Of a DNA stretch of 64,000 nt, positions 47,269 to 55,019 are shown piece by piece. The notes below the pieces were generated by a model. The model was not told the DNA's origin. It did no database searches and was given only the letters and a program-made list of their open reading frames with translations. This DNA is from Flavobacterium glycines (GTDB lineage: Bacteria; Bacteroidota; Bacteroidia; Flavobacteriales; Flavobacteriaceae). The DNA lies in the NCBI RefSeq assembly GCF_900100165.1, contig NZ_FNEO01000011.1, positions 1 through 64,000 of the forward strand, given 5' to 3'. The position numbers were made by a program, and so were the translations under genes. The first letter of the stretch is position 1, and the number at the start of each line of letters is the position of its first letter.

Positions 47269-48081
47269 ATGGGACTATTTAAAAGAAATCCTTTTGGGCA
47301 TATCTTGTTTCTGAAAAAATGGCTTATCCGTTTTTTTGGAAGTTGTACTCATAGACGTTATCGTGGATTTAATGATTTGCAAATTGAAGGTTCAGAAATT
47401 ATCAGGAATTTGCCGGATACGAATGTACTTTTTATTTCAAATCATCAGACTTATTTTGCTGATGTAGTGGCCATGTTTCATGTCTTTAATGCCAGTTTAA
47501 GCGGAAGAATCGATTCGATTAAAAATATAGGTTATTTGTGGCAACCCAAAATGAATATTTATTATGTAGCTGCCAAGGAAACGATGCAGTCAGGCTGGTT
47601 GCCTAAAATCTTGTCTTATGCAGGAGCCATTCCGGTGGAGAGAACCTGGCGTTGTGAAGGGGTTGATGTAAAAGAAAAAAAAGCAGTAAATCCAAATGAT
47701 ACTGAGAATATCAAAATAGCACTTAATGATGGCTGGGTAATTACTTTTCCGCAAGGCACTACACGCTCTTTTAAGCCGGTTCGAAAAGGAACGGCTCATA
47801 TTATTAAACAACACCGTCCGGTGGTAGTTCCTATTGTGATTGATGGTTTTCGTCGTTCTTTTGACAGAAAGGGAATTCGAATGAAAAAGAAAGGAATCTT
47901 ACAGTCTTTTATCATTAAAGAGCCTTTGGAGATTGATTATGAGAATGAGACCATTGATGAAATAGTTGAAAAAATTGAATTTGCAATCGAGCAACATCCT
48001 TCTTTTTTAAAAGTTATTTCCACCGAGGAATTAGAAGAACAGGAGCAATTGAACAAGTTGCGTCAATGGGAAGTGGAGTAA
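47269..48081 (+). CDS. 1-acyl-glycerol-phosphate acyltransferase (PlsC-like)
   Basis: 270 residues from ATG 47269 (MGLFKRNPFGH). It carries the LPLAT motifs in altered form: SNHQTYFAD (His followed by five, not four, residues before Asp), GAIPVERTWR, and FPQGTTRS in place of FPEGTRS, then VVPIVIDG. It should acylate lysophosphatidate or a similar lysolipid at the inner membrane. Its 3' end meets the convergent DUF3810 gene with one base between. Confidence 0.85.
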   Translation: MGLFKRNPFGHILFLKKWLIRFFGSCTHRRYRGFNDLQIEGSEIIRNLPDTNVLFISNHQTYFADVVAMFHVFNASLSGRIDSIKNIGYLWQPKMNIYYVAAKETMQSGWLPKILSYAGAIPVERTWRCEGVDVKEKKAVNPNDTENIKIALNDGWVITFPQGTTRSFKPVRKGTAHIIKQHRPVVVPIVIDGFRRSFDRKGIRMKKKGILQSFIIKEPLEIDYENETIDEIVEKIEFAIEQHPSFLKVISTEELEEQEQLNKLRQWEVE

Positions 48082-48082
48082 T

Positions 48083-49144
48083 TTATAAAGTTCTTGTTTT
48101 ATAATAATTCACTAATAGATTGACAAATTTGCTGTAGCTTTCAATTCCTTCATTTTGTTGGTTCAGTTTTAAATAACGGTCATAAAAGGCATGAAAACCT
48201 CTTTCGACAGGAGTTTCATATTGCAGCCAAAAATCTTCACTTTCCTGAAAATTTTTCAAAATACCCGGATGAACTGATTTTAAAAGCTGTTTATAGGTGT
48301 TTTTATTTCGAATATACCAATTGTTCAAACAATAACGCAGTGCAAAACTGTAACCTGAATATTTAAAGTACAAATTCTCATTGTTTACCGAAGCCAGAAA
48401 ACCTATGAAATTACATTCGCTTTCACTGGCATAGCCCATTTGATGTGCCATTTCGTGACAGCTTGTTGTGGGTAAATTATACGTAGGAATCAAATAATTG
48501 AGCTGAGCTTCATTGGTGAAAGGATTCAGGTAACCGCTAAATCCCATATAAGTCAAGGGTAGTGTAAATAAAGATTTTTTAACACTCAAATTGGAATAAC
48601 TAAAAAACGGATATTCAGAGGCAATGGTTTGATAGCCTTTCAGGTTCATGCCGAAAGTAGTTTCATGACTGTATGGAAAAACCACTTTTGTATTGATGTT
48701 TTGGGTAATCAGGGTGTGTGTGTTGTTAACTTTGATGATTAATTTTTTAGTGAAATCCAGTAAATCGGCATCAGTATACTCGCGTTCAATTTTCATTTTT
48801 TCAAAAAGCGGTTGTCGGTAATAGTTGGCAGCCCACAGGAAATAAAAGAAGAAATAAAACACCGAAAGCGCACTTAAAATGGAAAAAAAATGTTCTTTCC
48901 AATTCGTTTTCCAATTTTTTCGATTGTTCCAAAACCATTTGCCGGCTAACAAAATCAAAATAAAATAGAATATGTCGCCTATAGAAAATGGAATCCATCC
49001 AAAGATAATTCTGAAAAAATTAGAAAGAACAGGATACAATCCGTTGCTGTAAAAAGCTTCGACAGTCTCGGGAAAAAAGGAAATGATTTTGAGAATTAAA
49101 ATCTGAACAATTAAGAATAAAGGGAGTAAATATTTTCGTTTCAA
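48083..49144 (-). CDS. DUF3810 membrane protein with HExxH motif
   Basis: 353 residues. Three N-terminal transmembrane helices (~5-20, 37-68, 85-105) and a large domain facing outward. The motif TSCHEMAHQMGYASESECNF (HEMAH plus a downstream Glu) looks like a zinc-metalloprotease site of the gluzincin kind. DUF3810 is a conserved family with no assigned substrate as far as I recall; peptidase activity is inferred from the motif only. Confidence 0.85.
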   Translation of the reverse strand: MKRKYLLPLFLIVQILILKIISFFPETVEAFYSNGLYPVLSNFFRIIFGWIPFSIGDIFYFILILLAGKWFWNNRKNWKTNWKEHFFSILSALSVFYFFFYFLWAANYYRQPLFEKMKIEREYTDADLLDFTKKLIIKVNNTHTLITQNINTKVVFPYSHETTFGMNLKGYQTIASEYPFFSYSNLSVKKSLFTLPLTYMGFSGYLNPFTNEAQLNYLIPTYNLPTTSCHEMAHQMGYASESECNFIGFLASVNNENLYFKYSGYSFALRYCLNNWYIRNKNTYKQLLKSVHPGILKNFQESEDFWLQYETPVERGFHAFYDRYLKLNQQNEGIESYSKFVNLLVNYYKTRTL

Positions 49145-49214
49145 AACACCAATTTTATATTGTAAATATAATTACAATATTTAGTTTAATATTAGAAAAG
49201 GCTTTTAATCTTTG

Positions 49215-49222
49215 TAACTTTG
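49215..49222 (+). promoter_or_regulatory. -7 promoter element for pepD
   Basis: TAACTTTG, 27 bases before ATG 49250. Confidence 0.55.
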
Positions 49223-49249
49223 AGTCTTTAAAAATCGCAAAAATAAGAT

Positions 49250-50713
49250 ATGAGTCAGGAAATACTAAATTTAGAACCTAAGGCATTGTGGAATAATTTT
49301 GCCAAATTGAATGCAGTGCCACGTCCGTCAAAAAAAGAGGAACGTGTAGTTGCTTTTATCAAAGATTTTGGTGAAAATCTCGGTTTGGAAGTCACTGAGG
49401 ACGAAGTTCAAAATGTAATTATTCGCAAGCCTGCTACAGCTGGAATGGAAAACCGAAAACCAATTGTTTTGCAAGGACATTTGGATATGGTACATCAAAA
49501 AAATGCCGATACGGTTTTTGATTTTGAAACTCAGGGAATCGAAATGTATGTTGATGGTGATTGGGTTCGGGCAAAAGGAACGACTCTGGGAGCTGACAAT
49601 GGTTTAGGTGTTGCAGCTATTATGGCCATTTTAGAAAGTACCACAATTGCGCATCCTGCTATCGAGGCTTTATTTACAATTGATGAAGAAACCGGAATGA
49701 CCGGAGCTATGAATCTGCAAGGAGGTTTGTTGCAAGGGCAAATTTTGTTGAATTTGGATACCGAAGAAGATGATGAAATCGATATTGGTTGCGCAGGAGG
49801 TGTTGATGTAACTGCCGAAGCCGAATATGACGAAGAGGAAACACCGGAACATTCGGTAGGTTATTCCATTACTGTAAAAGGCCTGAAAGGTGGGCATTCA
49901 GGGATGGATATTCATAAAGGATTAGGGAATGCCAATAAAATAATGAACCGCTTGTTGTTTGATGGTTTTGATAATTTTGGTTTGCAAATTTCGGAAATAC
50001 ACGGAGGAAGTTTGCGCAATGCTATTCCTCGTGAAAGTGTTGCCAAGGTGATTATCGCTTCGGTTTATGATGAGGCTTTTGTTTTTGATATGCAGCAAAT
50101 TGTAAACGAAATCAAAACAGAGTTAAAAACCACTGAACCGAATTTGGAAATTGTTTTCGAAAAATTGAAAAAAGCACCTGCTAAAGTAATGCCTCCTATG
50201 GCGCAATATTATTTTGTGCGTTCAATGGCAACAGCAGCTAATGGTGTGCATAGAATGAGTGCTGATTTTGATAATTTAGTAGAAACTTCTAATAATATTG
50301 CAAAAGTTACTGTTGGAAAAGGAAAGTTGTCTGTGCAATGTTTGACGCGTTCTTCGGTAGAATCGGCTAAGTTTGATTTGGCTAACGATTTGCGTTCGGC
50401 TTTCGAATTGATGGGATGTGAGGTTGAAATTTCAGGATCTTATCCGGGCTGGACACCTAATCCGGAATCGAATATTTTAGCTACTTTGATTCCGATTTAT
50501 GAAAAATTAAATGGAGAAAAACCCAAAGTAGTAGCCTGTCATGCCGGTTTAGAATGTGGAATTCTTGGTACAAATTATCCTGATATGGATATGATTTCTT
50601 TCGGGCCAACTATCCACGGGGCGCATTCTCCTGATGAAAGAGCCAGTATTTCTTCTTCTCAAAAGTTCTGGAAGTTTTTGATTGAAATTTTAGCAAATAT
50701 TCCTGTTAAGTAA
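49250..50713 (+). CDS. pepD: Aminoacyl-histidine dipeptidase (PepD, M20C)
   Basis: 487 residues, the normal family length (~485). A di-zinc M20 peptidase that cleaves X-His dipeptides in the cytosol. Metal-site motifs: QGHLDMVHQ, GADNGLGVA, FTIDEETGMTGA, LLNLDTEEDDE and the late GPTIHGAHSPDE. The dimerisation (lid) domain lies between ~200 and 390. Own promoter box; a hairpin of TTCAG-type words follows. Confidence 0.93.
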   Translation: MSQEILNLEPKALWNNFAKLNAVPRPSKKEERVVAFIKDFGENLGLEVTEDEVQNVIIRKPATAGMENRKPIVLQGHLDMVHQKNADTVFDFETQGIEMYVDGDWVRAKGTTLGADNGLGVAAIMAILESTTIAHPAIEALFTIDEETGMTGAMNLQGGLLQGQILLNLDTEEDDEIDIGCAGGVDVTAEAEYDEEETPEHSVGYSITVKGLKGGHSGMDIHKGLGNANKIMNRLLFDGFDNFGLQISEIHGGSLRNAIPRESVAKVIIASVYDEAFVFDMQQIVNEIKTELKTTEPNLEIVFEKLKKAPAKVMPPMAQYYFVRSMATAANGVHRMSADFDNLVETSNNIAKVTVGKGKLSVQCLTRSSVESAKFDLANDLRSAFELMGCEVEISGSYPGWTPNPESNILATLIPIYEKLNGEKPKVVACHAGLECGILGTNYPDMDMISFGPTIHGAHSPDERASISSSQKFWKFLIEILANIPVK

Positions 50714-50716
50714 TAG

Positions 50717-50787
50717 AGTGCTCAATATTCAGTTTTTAGTGTTCAGTTTTATATTTGCTGATTACTAAAAACTGAATACTGAACACT
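50717..50787. repeat. Inverted repeat of TTCAG/GTGTTCAG words after pepD
   Basis: 50717-50739 pairs with 50765-50787 (21 of 23 positions). It contains TTCAGTTTTTAGTGTTCAGT (50728-50747), found again without change at 62082-62101. It lies between convergent genes and probably ends transcription. Confidence 0.8.
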
Positions 50788-50791
50788 TAAA

Positions 50792-51559
50792 TTATTTCTT
50801 CTTCAGTACTTTGTATTGTTCGTAGCATCCACTAATAGCATCCATGATTTGTAAGTCATTCGCTGTTTGAATAAAAGCTTCAGAATAATTACATCTTTGT
50901 AAAATTTCAGGAATTTCTTTTTTGTCGATACCGAGTAATACTGCTAGTGTTTCGCGGTCAAATTTAGATTCTAAAAGTGTTCTTACGGTATCGTCTTTTT
51001 TCATTTCTTTAAGCTTTTTAAGTTCTGTTGACTTTTTACCAAAGAAATTATACAACATATCGGCGGGATTAAAGATAGAACCTAATACTTTTCCGAAAGC
51101 ACCTGGTGAATATTCCCCAGCTTCGTAGCCTGAATTTAGTCCTGAAATATTGTAACGGTAGTTTTGATTTACGGGAATGGTTTTAGAATCTACTTCTAAA
51201 TAGCCTGTTAAATTAAAAGGTCTGATGACAACTTCTTCTAATGCAATTGCTTTTTCAGTTAAGAAAATTTTAGCGACCTTATTTTTTATCCAGTCATTAG
51301 TTACTTTTACTCTTAACGATTGAAAGCCTAAAAGTGTTAAATGTAAAGTGTCAGTTGGTTGAACGTCAATTTCGAAATATCCGTTTGTGTCGGTTATGGA
51401 ACCTCTTACCTTGTTGATATTGATAATATTAACACCCATTAAAGGACTTTTGGTGTTGTCGTTATAAACGTAACCTGTTACTTTTTGGGAAGTAGTTACT
51501 GCTTGTGCAAAAGTGGGTGCGGCCAGCAATAAAAAAAAGAAAACTACAAAATATTTCAT
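50792..51559 (-). CDS. Secreted protein with carboxypeptidase-like regulatory domain
   Basis: 255 residues. Signal peptide ends near APTFAQ. Residues ~25-105 are a CarboxypepD_reg-like beta domain (VTGYVYNDNTKSPLMGVNIININKVRGSITDTNGYFEIDV), as at the N-terminus of TonB-dependent receptors but here without a plug or barrel. The remaining ~150 residues are helical and end in QYKVLKKK. Such short proteins are frequent in Flavobacteriia; function unknown. It lies 90 bp after the helicase gene in the same direction. Confidence 0.82.
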   Translation of the reverse strand: MKYFVVFFFLLLAAPTFAQAVTTSQKVTGYVYNDNTKSPLMGVNIININKVRGSITDTNGYFEIDVQPTDTLHLTLLGFQSLRVKVTNDWIKNKVAKIFLTEKAIALEEVVIRPFNLTGYLEVDSKTIPVNQNYRYNISGLNSGYEAGEYSPGAFGKVLGSIFNPADMLYNFFGKKSTELKKLKEMKKDDTVRTLLESKFDRETLAVLLGIDKKEIPEILQRCNYSEAFIQTANDLQIMDAISGCYEQYKVLKKK

Positions 51560-51648
51560 AAACTGAATTAAAACTTTAAAAGTAATAAAACGGCTTTAAA
51601 TATTTTGTAGTTTATAATTATTATTATAAGAAAATTAACAATAGGATG

Positions 51649-53511
51649 TTAGTCTCTTCTTGATCTTCTTGGTCTAGAAGTATCTCCGAAACTTTCAGAA
51701 CGTCTTGGAGCTCTGTCTGAAGAACCTTCTCTTCTTGAGGAACCTCTTTCGTTTCTGAAACCACCTTCTCTTGGAGCTGAATTTCTCTCGCCTCTAAAAC
51801 CACCTTCTCTTCTAGGAGCAAAGTTTCCTTCGCGGCGACCGCCTTCGCGTTTTCCACCGGAATTTCTTCCGTTGTGGTCACGTCTTCCGCCTCCGTCGTT
51901 TTTAGAAATCTCAACATTAATACGGCGACCTTCTAACTGAACATTGTTTAATATGTCCATAACTTTGTCAGTGTGTTCTGCATCGGTATTAAAGAAAGAG
52001 AATCCTTCTTTTACATCTACTTTGAAAACATCATCACGACCTAAGTCTAAAGTTTCTTTTAGATAATCTTTCAGTGTCATCCAGTCAAAGTTATCTCTGG
52101 CACCAATATTTACAAAATATCTGGTAGCACCACCATTGTTGTTTTCTCTTGGTGCGCGCTCACTACCGCGTTCACGTTTGTCAGAACCTGAAACCGAAAT
52201 GTCTCTGTTTTTCTTGTAGTAGTTGATGAAACGGTTAAATTCAACTGAAACCATTTTCTTGATTAGTTCTTCTTTAGATAAACCTTCAAGTACATCATTG
52301 ATAGCTGGTAAGTAGTTGTCAATTTCGTGATCAACCTCAGTATCTTTAATTTTGTTAGCTAAATGCAATAATTGAATTTCGCAGATTTCGATTCCGGAAG
52401 GAATTGTTTTTTCTTCAAATTTTTGTTTAATGATTCTTTCGATAGAAGAAATTTTGCGCAATTCACTTTTAGTAACAATTACAATCGAAGTACCTAATTT
52501 ACCGGCACGACCTGTACGTCCTGAACGGTGGTTGTAAGTTTCGATTTCGTCAGGTAATTGGTAGTTTACTACGTGAGTTACGTTGTCAACGTCAATTCCA
52601 CGAGCAGCAACGTCAGTAGCAACAAGCATTTGGATTTGTCTTCCTCTGAAAGATTTCATTACCCCGTCACGTTGTGCCTGAGATAAATCTCCGTGTAAAG
52701 CTGCAGCGTTGTAACCGTCTTCGATTAATTTTTCGGCAATAGCCTGAGTATCTCTTTTTGTACGACAGAAAACTACTGAGAAAATATCCGGGTTAGCATC
52801 GGCTAAACGTTTCAATGCTTCGTAACGGTCACGTGCATTTACTAAATAAAATTCGTGAGAAACCGTTGCTGAACCTGAGTTTTTAGTTCCAACAGTAATT
52901 TCCTGAGGATTGCTCATGAATTGTTTTCCAATTCTGGCAACCTCTGCCGGCATAGTTGCAGAAAACAACCAAGTGTTTTTCTCGTCTGGGGTAGTTGAAA
53001 GGATGTTTACAATATCATCATAGAATCCCATGTTCAACATTTCGTCTGCTTCGTCAAGAATGCAGTAATTAATTTGAGTGATGTTTACTAATCCTCTGTT
53101 AATCATGTCCTGCATTCTTCCTGGAGTAGCTACAATAATTTGTGCTCCTCTTTTAATTTCTCTTGCTTGTTCTGTAATACTAGCTCCTCCGTAAACTGCT
53201 ACTACATTGATACCTCTTTCGTATTTTGAGTAGTTTTTAAGTTCGTTGGCTATCTGTAAGCAAAGCTCGCGCGTTGGAGATAAAATTAACGCCTGTGTAT
53301 TTCTGTTGTCAGCATCAATTTTTTGGATAACTGGAAAACCAAAAGCTGCCGTTTTCCCTGTCCCCGTTTGAGCCAACGCAACTAAATCTGTATCTTTTTC
53401 CAATAATAGGGGAATCGCTTTCTCCTGTACTTCCGACGGATTTTCAAATCCTAGATCTTTAATCGCCTTCAGTAACGATTCACTCAATCCTAATTGTTCA
53501 AATTTGTTCAT
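51649..53511 (-). CDS. DEAD-box RNA helicase (DeaD/CshA-like)
   Basis: 620 residues from MNKFEQLGLSES (start 53511, supported by the promoter box at 53533-53540). All helicase motifs are seen: AQTGTGKTAAFGFP, PTRELCLQ, DEADEMLNMGF, FSATMP, VATDVAARGIDV, HRSGRTGRAGKLG. Residues ~440-540 resemble the DbpA RNA-binding domain (RYFVNIGARDNFDWMTLKDYL). The tail is an Arg/Gly/Glu-rich low-complexity RNA-binding region (RREGGFRGERNSAPREGG). Likely involved in ribosome assembly, RNA decay and cold growth. Confidence 0.93.
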   Translation of the reverse strand: MNKFEQLGLSESLLKAIKDLGFENPSEVQEKAIPLLLEKDTDLVALAQTGTGKTAAFGFPVIQKIDADNRNTQALILSPTRELCLQIANELKNYSKYERGINVVAVYGGASITEQAREIKRGAQIIVATPGRMQDMINRGLVNITQINYCILDEADEMLNMGFYDDIVNILSTTPDEKNTWLFSATMPAEVARIGKQFMSNPQEITVGTKNSGSATVSHEFYLVNARDRYEALKRLADANPDIFSVVFCRTKRDTQAIAEKLIEDGYNAAALHGDLSQAQRDGVMKSFRGRQIQMLVATDVAARGIDVDNVTHVVNYQLPDEIETYNHRSGRTGRAGKLGTSIVIVTKSELRKISSIERIIKQKFEEKTIPSGIEICEIQLLHLANKIKDTEVDHEIDNYLPAINDVLEGLSKEELIKKMVSVEFNRFINYYKKNRDISVSGSDKRERGSERAPRENNNGGATRYFVNIGARDNFDWMTLKDYLKETLDLGRDDVFKVDVKEGFSFFNTDAEHTDKVMDILNNVQLEGRRINVEISKNDGGGRRDHNGRNSGGKREGGRREGNFAPRREGGFRGERNSAPREGGFRNERGSSRREGSSDRAPRRSESFGDTSRPRRSRRD

Positions 53512-53532
53512 ATGTATTTTTAAAATAGGGTG

Positions 53533-53540
53533 CAAAATTA
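53533..53540 (-). promoter_or_regulatory. -7 promoter element for the DEAD-box gene
   Basis: TAATTTTG on the minus strand, about 22 bases before the chosen start. It overlaps the first codons of the longer frame and so rules that start out. Confidence 0.55.
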
Positions 53541-53715
53541 CTGCTAATAATCGATATAAACTAATGCATTTTTAAGTTTTAATGAATTTAATTATTTTGA
53601 TTATCAGAAAGTTATGTTTTTAAACTAAAAAACAAGTTTTGATTTTTCGATTTTTTACAGCTATTGCAGTGTGTTTTTATAATAAAAATAAATGAAAAAG
53701 TTAGATTTTGAACAA

Positions 53716-54294
53716 TTATTTTACTTCACTCAAATAAGAAATTAACATCTGGGTTGCTTTTCCTCTGTGACTGATTTTGTTTTTAATAGCCAACTCTAAA
53801 TCGGCAAAGGTTTCCTGATAACCTTCAGGTCTGAAGATTGGGTCGTAGCCAAATCCCTTGTTGCCTGATTTTTCAATAGTGATTTCGCCCTTGGCAATTC
53901 CGGTAAATAATTGTTGTTCTCCATTAATGTTAAGGGCAATTACAGTTTTGAATTGTGCTGTTCGATTATTGGAATCACCTAATGCGTTTAAAACTTTTTC
54001 CATATTGTCATTGGCGTCTTTTTGTTCACCGGCATATCGGGCAGAATAAACTCCGGGTTCTCCATTAAGCGCTTCAATTTCTAATCCGGTATCATCGGCA
54101 AAACAATTGTAACCGTATTTTTCAGTAACATAGTTGGCTTTTAAAATGGCGTTTCCTTCAATAGTTTCTGCTGTTTCAGGAATTTCTTCGTGGCAGCCTA
54201 TAGATTCTAAACTTAGAATTTCAATGGAATCGGGAAGTAATTGTTGAATTTCTTTGATTTTGTTTTTATTGTTCGAAGCGAATACAAGTTGCAT
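53716..54294 (-). CDS. rdgB: XTP/dITP pyrophosphatase (RdgB/HAM1)
   Basis: 192 residues from ATG 54294 (MQLVFASNNKNKIKEIQ). It removes non-canonical purine nucleotides (ITP, XTP, dITP) from the pool. Family motifs: FASNNKNKIKEI, FADDTGLEIEALNGEPGVYSARYAG, GFGYDPIFRPEGY and KNKISHRGKA. The frame continues to 54321, but a -7 box at 54319-54326 places transcription start inside that extension. Confidence 0.95.
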   Translation of the reverse strand: MQLVFASNNKNKIKEIQQLLPDSIEILSLESIGCHEEIPETAETIEGNAILKANYVTEKYGYNCFADDTGLEIEALNGEPGVYSARYAGEQKDANDNMEKVLNALGDSNNRTAQFKTVIALNINGEQQLFTGIAKGEITIEKSGNKGFGYDPIFRPEGYQETFADLELAIKNKISHRGKATQMLISYLSEVK

Positions 54295-54318
54295 AGTCTT
54301 TTTGTTGGTGATTTTGTG

Positions 54319-54326
54319 CAAATGTA
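54319..54326 (-). promoter_or_regulatory. -7 promoter element for rdgB
   Basis: TACATTTG on the minus strand, 24 bases before ATG 54294. Confidence 0.55.
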
Positions 54327-54492
54327 ATCATTTTTTGAGCTGTACTTAACACTTGATGAGACTGAGTTAGTAAAGTATTTGGTCAAAGAATTTCTCTGTT
54401 TAATAAGTTTTAAATCCTATTAAGTTCTGAAGGTTAATTTTAATAATAATTTTGTAATAGGTTAATAGTCAGTTAAAAGTGTTGTTTTTAAT

Positions 54493-54521
54493 TTGATTGT
54501 GTGTATTTTTTTGTACCTTTA
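54493..54521 (+). promoter_or_regulatory. Promoter of small-RNA candidate 1
   Basis: TTG (54493-54495), 18-base spacer, TACCTTTA (54514-54521): close to the Bacteroidota TTG-N17/18-TAnnTTTG promoter, with the last G replaced by A. The second RNA copy has the variant TAATTTTA at the same distance from the same 5' sequence. Confidence 0.5.
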
Positions 54522-54526
54522 TTATG

Positions 54527-54663
54527 TGGTTTTGATTGTTCATTTGAACAGTTTAATCGTTAGATGAGCTTGGAGTTCAATAGTTAACTATACTGGTATA
54601 TGTATAAGTTGGTAATGATGAATCAAAACATACACAGGGGGCTTTAATAGCCCCTTTTTTTTT
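54527..54663 (+). ncRNA. Candidate small RNA, copy 1
   Basis: About 137 nt. GTTTTGATT (54529-54537) near the 5' end pairs with AATCAAAAC (54621-54629), closing a structured core with a small hairpin (GTTCATTTGAAC) and the palindrome ATAGTTAACTAT. A terminator (GGGGCT / AGCCCC, nine T) ends it. No reading frame of note. Shared with copy 2: the 5' block TATGTGGTTTTGATT, a 3' block starting TATAAGTTG and ending AATCAAAAC, and a terminator at the same distance. 5' end inferred from the promoter. Confidence 0.6.
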
Positions 54664-54866
54664 GAGTACAAAATCAAAGAGTTGGTTTTTGTAAAAAGTG
54701 AAGAATTTCGTATTTTTTTGAAGGTCTTTTTGAAAAATATTGCTAAAAAAAATGTAAAAAAAGAAATTCTTTGCGAATATGTTTGATTAGGGTTAATGTA
54801 TTGGTTTTTAGTTGTTTACGGTTTGAAATTATTTGATTTTTATGTGGTTAATTAAAATAATAGTTG

Positions 54867-54874
54867 TAATTTTA
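54867..54874 (+). promoter_or_regulatory. -7-like element of small-RNA candidate 2
   Basis: TAATTTTA, aligned exactly with TACCTTTA of copy 1 (same 1-base spacing to TATGTGG). The -33 element is unclear. Confidence 0.4.
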
Positions 54875-54879
54875 CTATG

Positions 54880-55019
54880 TGGTTTTGATTCATTACTTGT
54901 GTATGTTAATTTGGGTAGAAAAATGAAAACACAACAATCATCAGCAGCATTTAGTTAATTATAAGTTGAGAATAGTAAATCAAAACCAAATAAGGAGGGC
55001 TTATCGCCCTCCTTTTCTT
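54880..55019 (+). ncRNA. Candidate small RNA, copy 2
   Basis: About 140 nt, 353 bases downstream of copy 1 and in the same direction. GGTTTTGATT (54881-54890) pairs with AATCAAAACC (54978-54987), 10 bp. The terminator stem AAGGAGGGC / GCCCTCCTT differs in sequence from copy 1 but keeps place and shape. The central ~60 bases are unrelated to copy 1. It ends over the stop codon of the convergent FMN-protein gene, and its terminator may serve both. The bases between the copies (54664-54866) hold nothing else I can identify. Confidence 0.6.

Noticed and set aside
51624-51917. 97-residue frame rich in Glu, Val and Lys inside the helicase gene
   Set aside because: Shadow of the Arg/Gly-rich low-complexity tail of the DEAD-box gene in another frame.
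54527-55019. 6S RNA
   Set aside because: 6S RNA is a long, mostly paired rod of about 180 nt with a central bubble; these units are ~140 nt, have a short closing stem and their own terminators, and occur twice.
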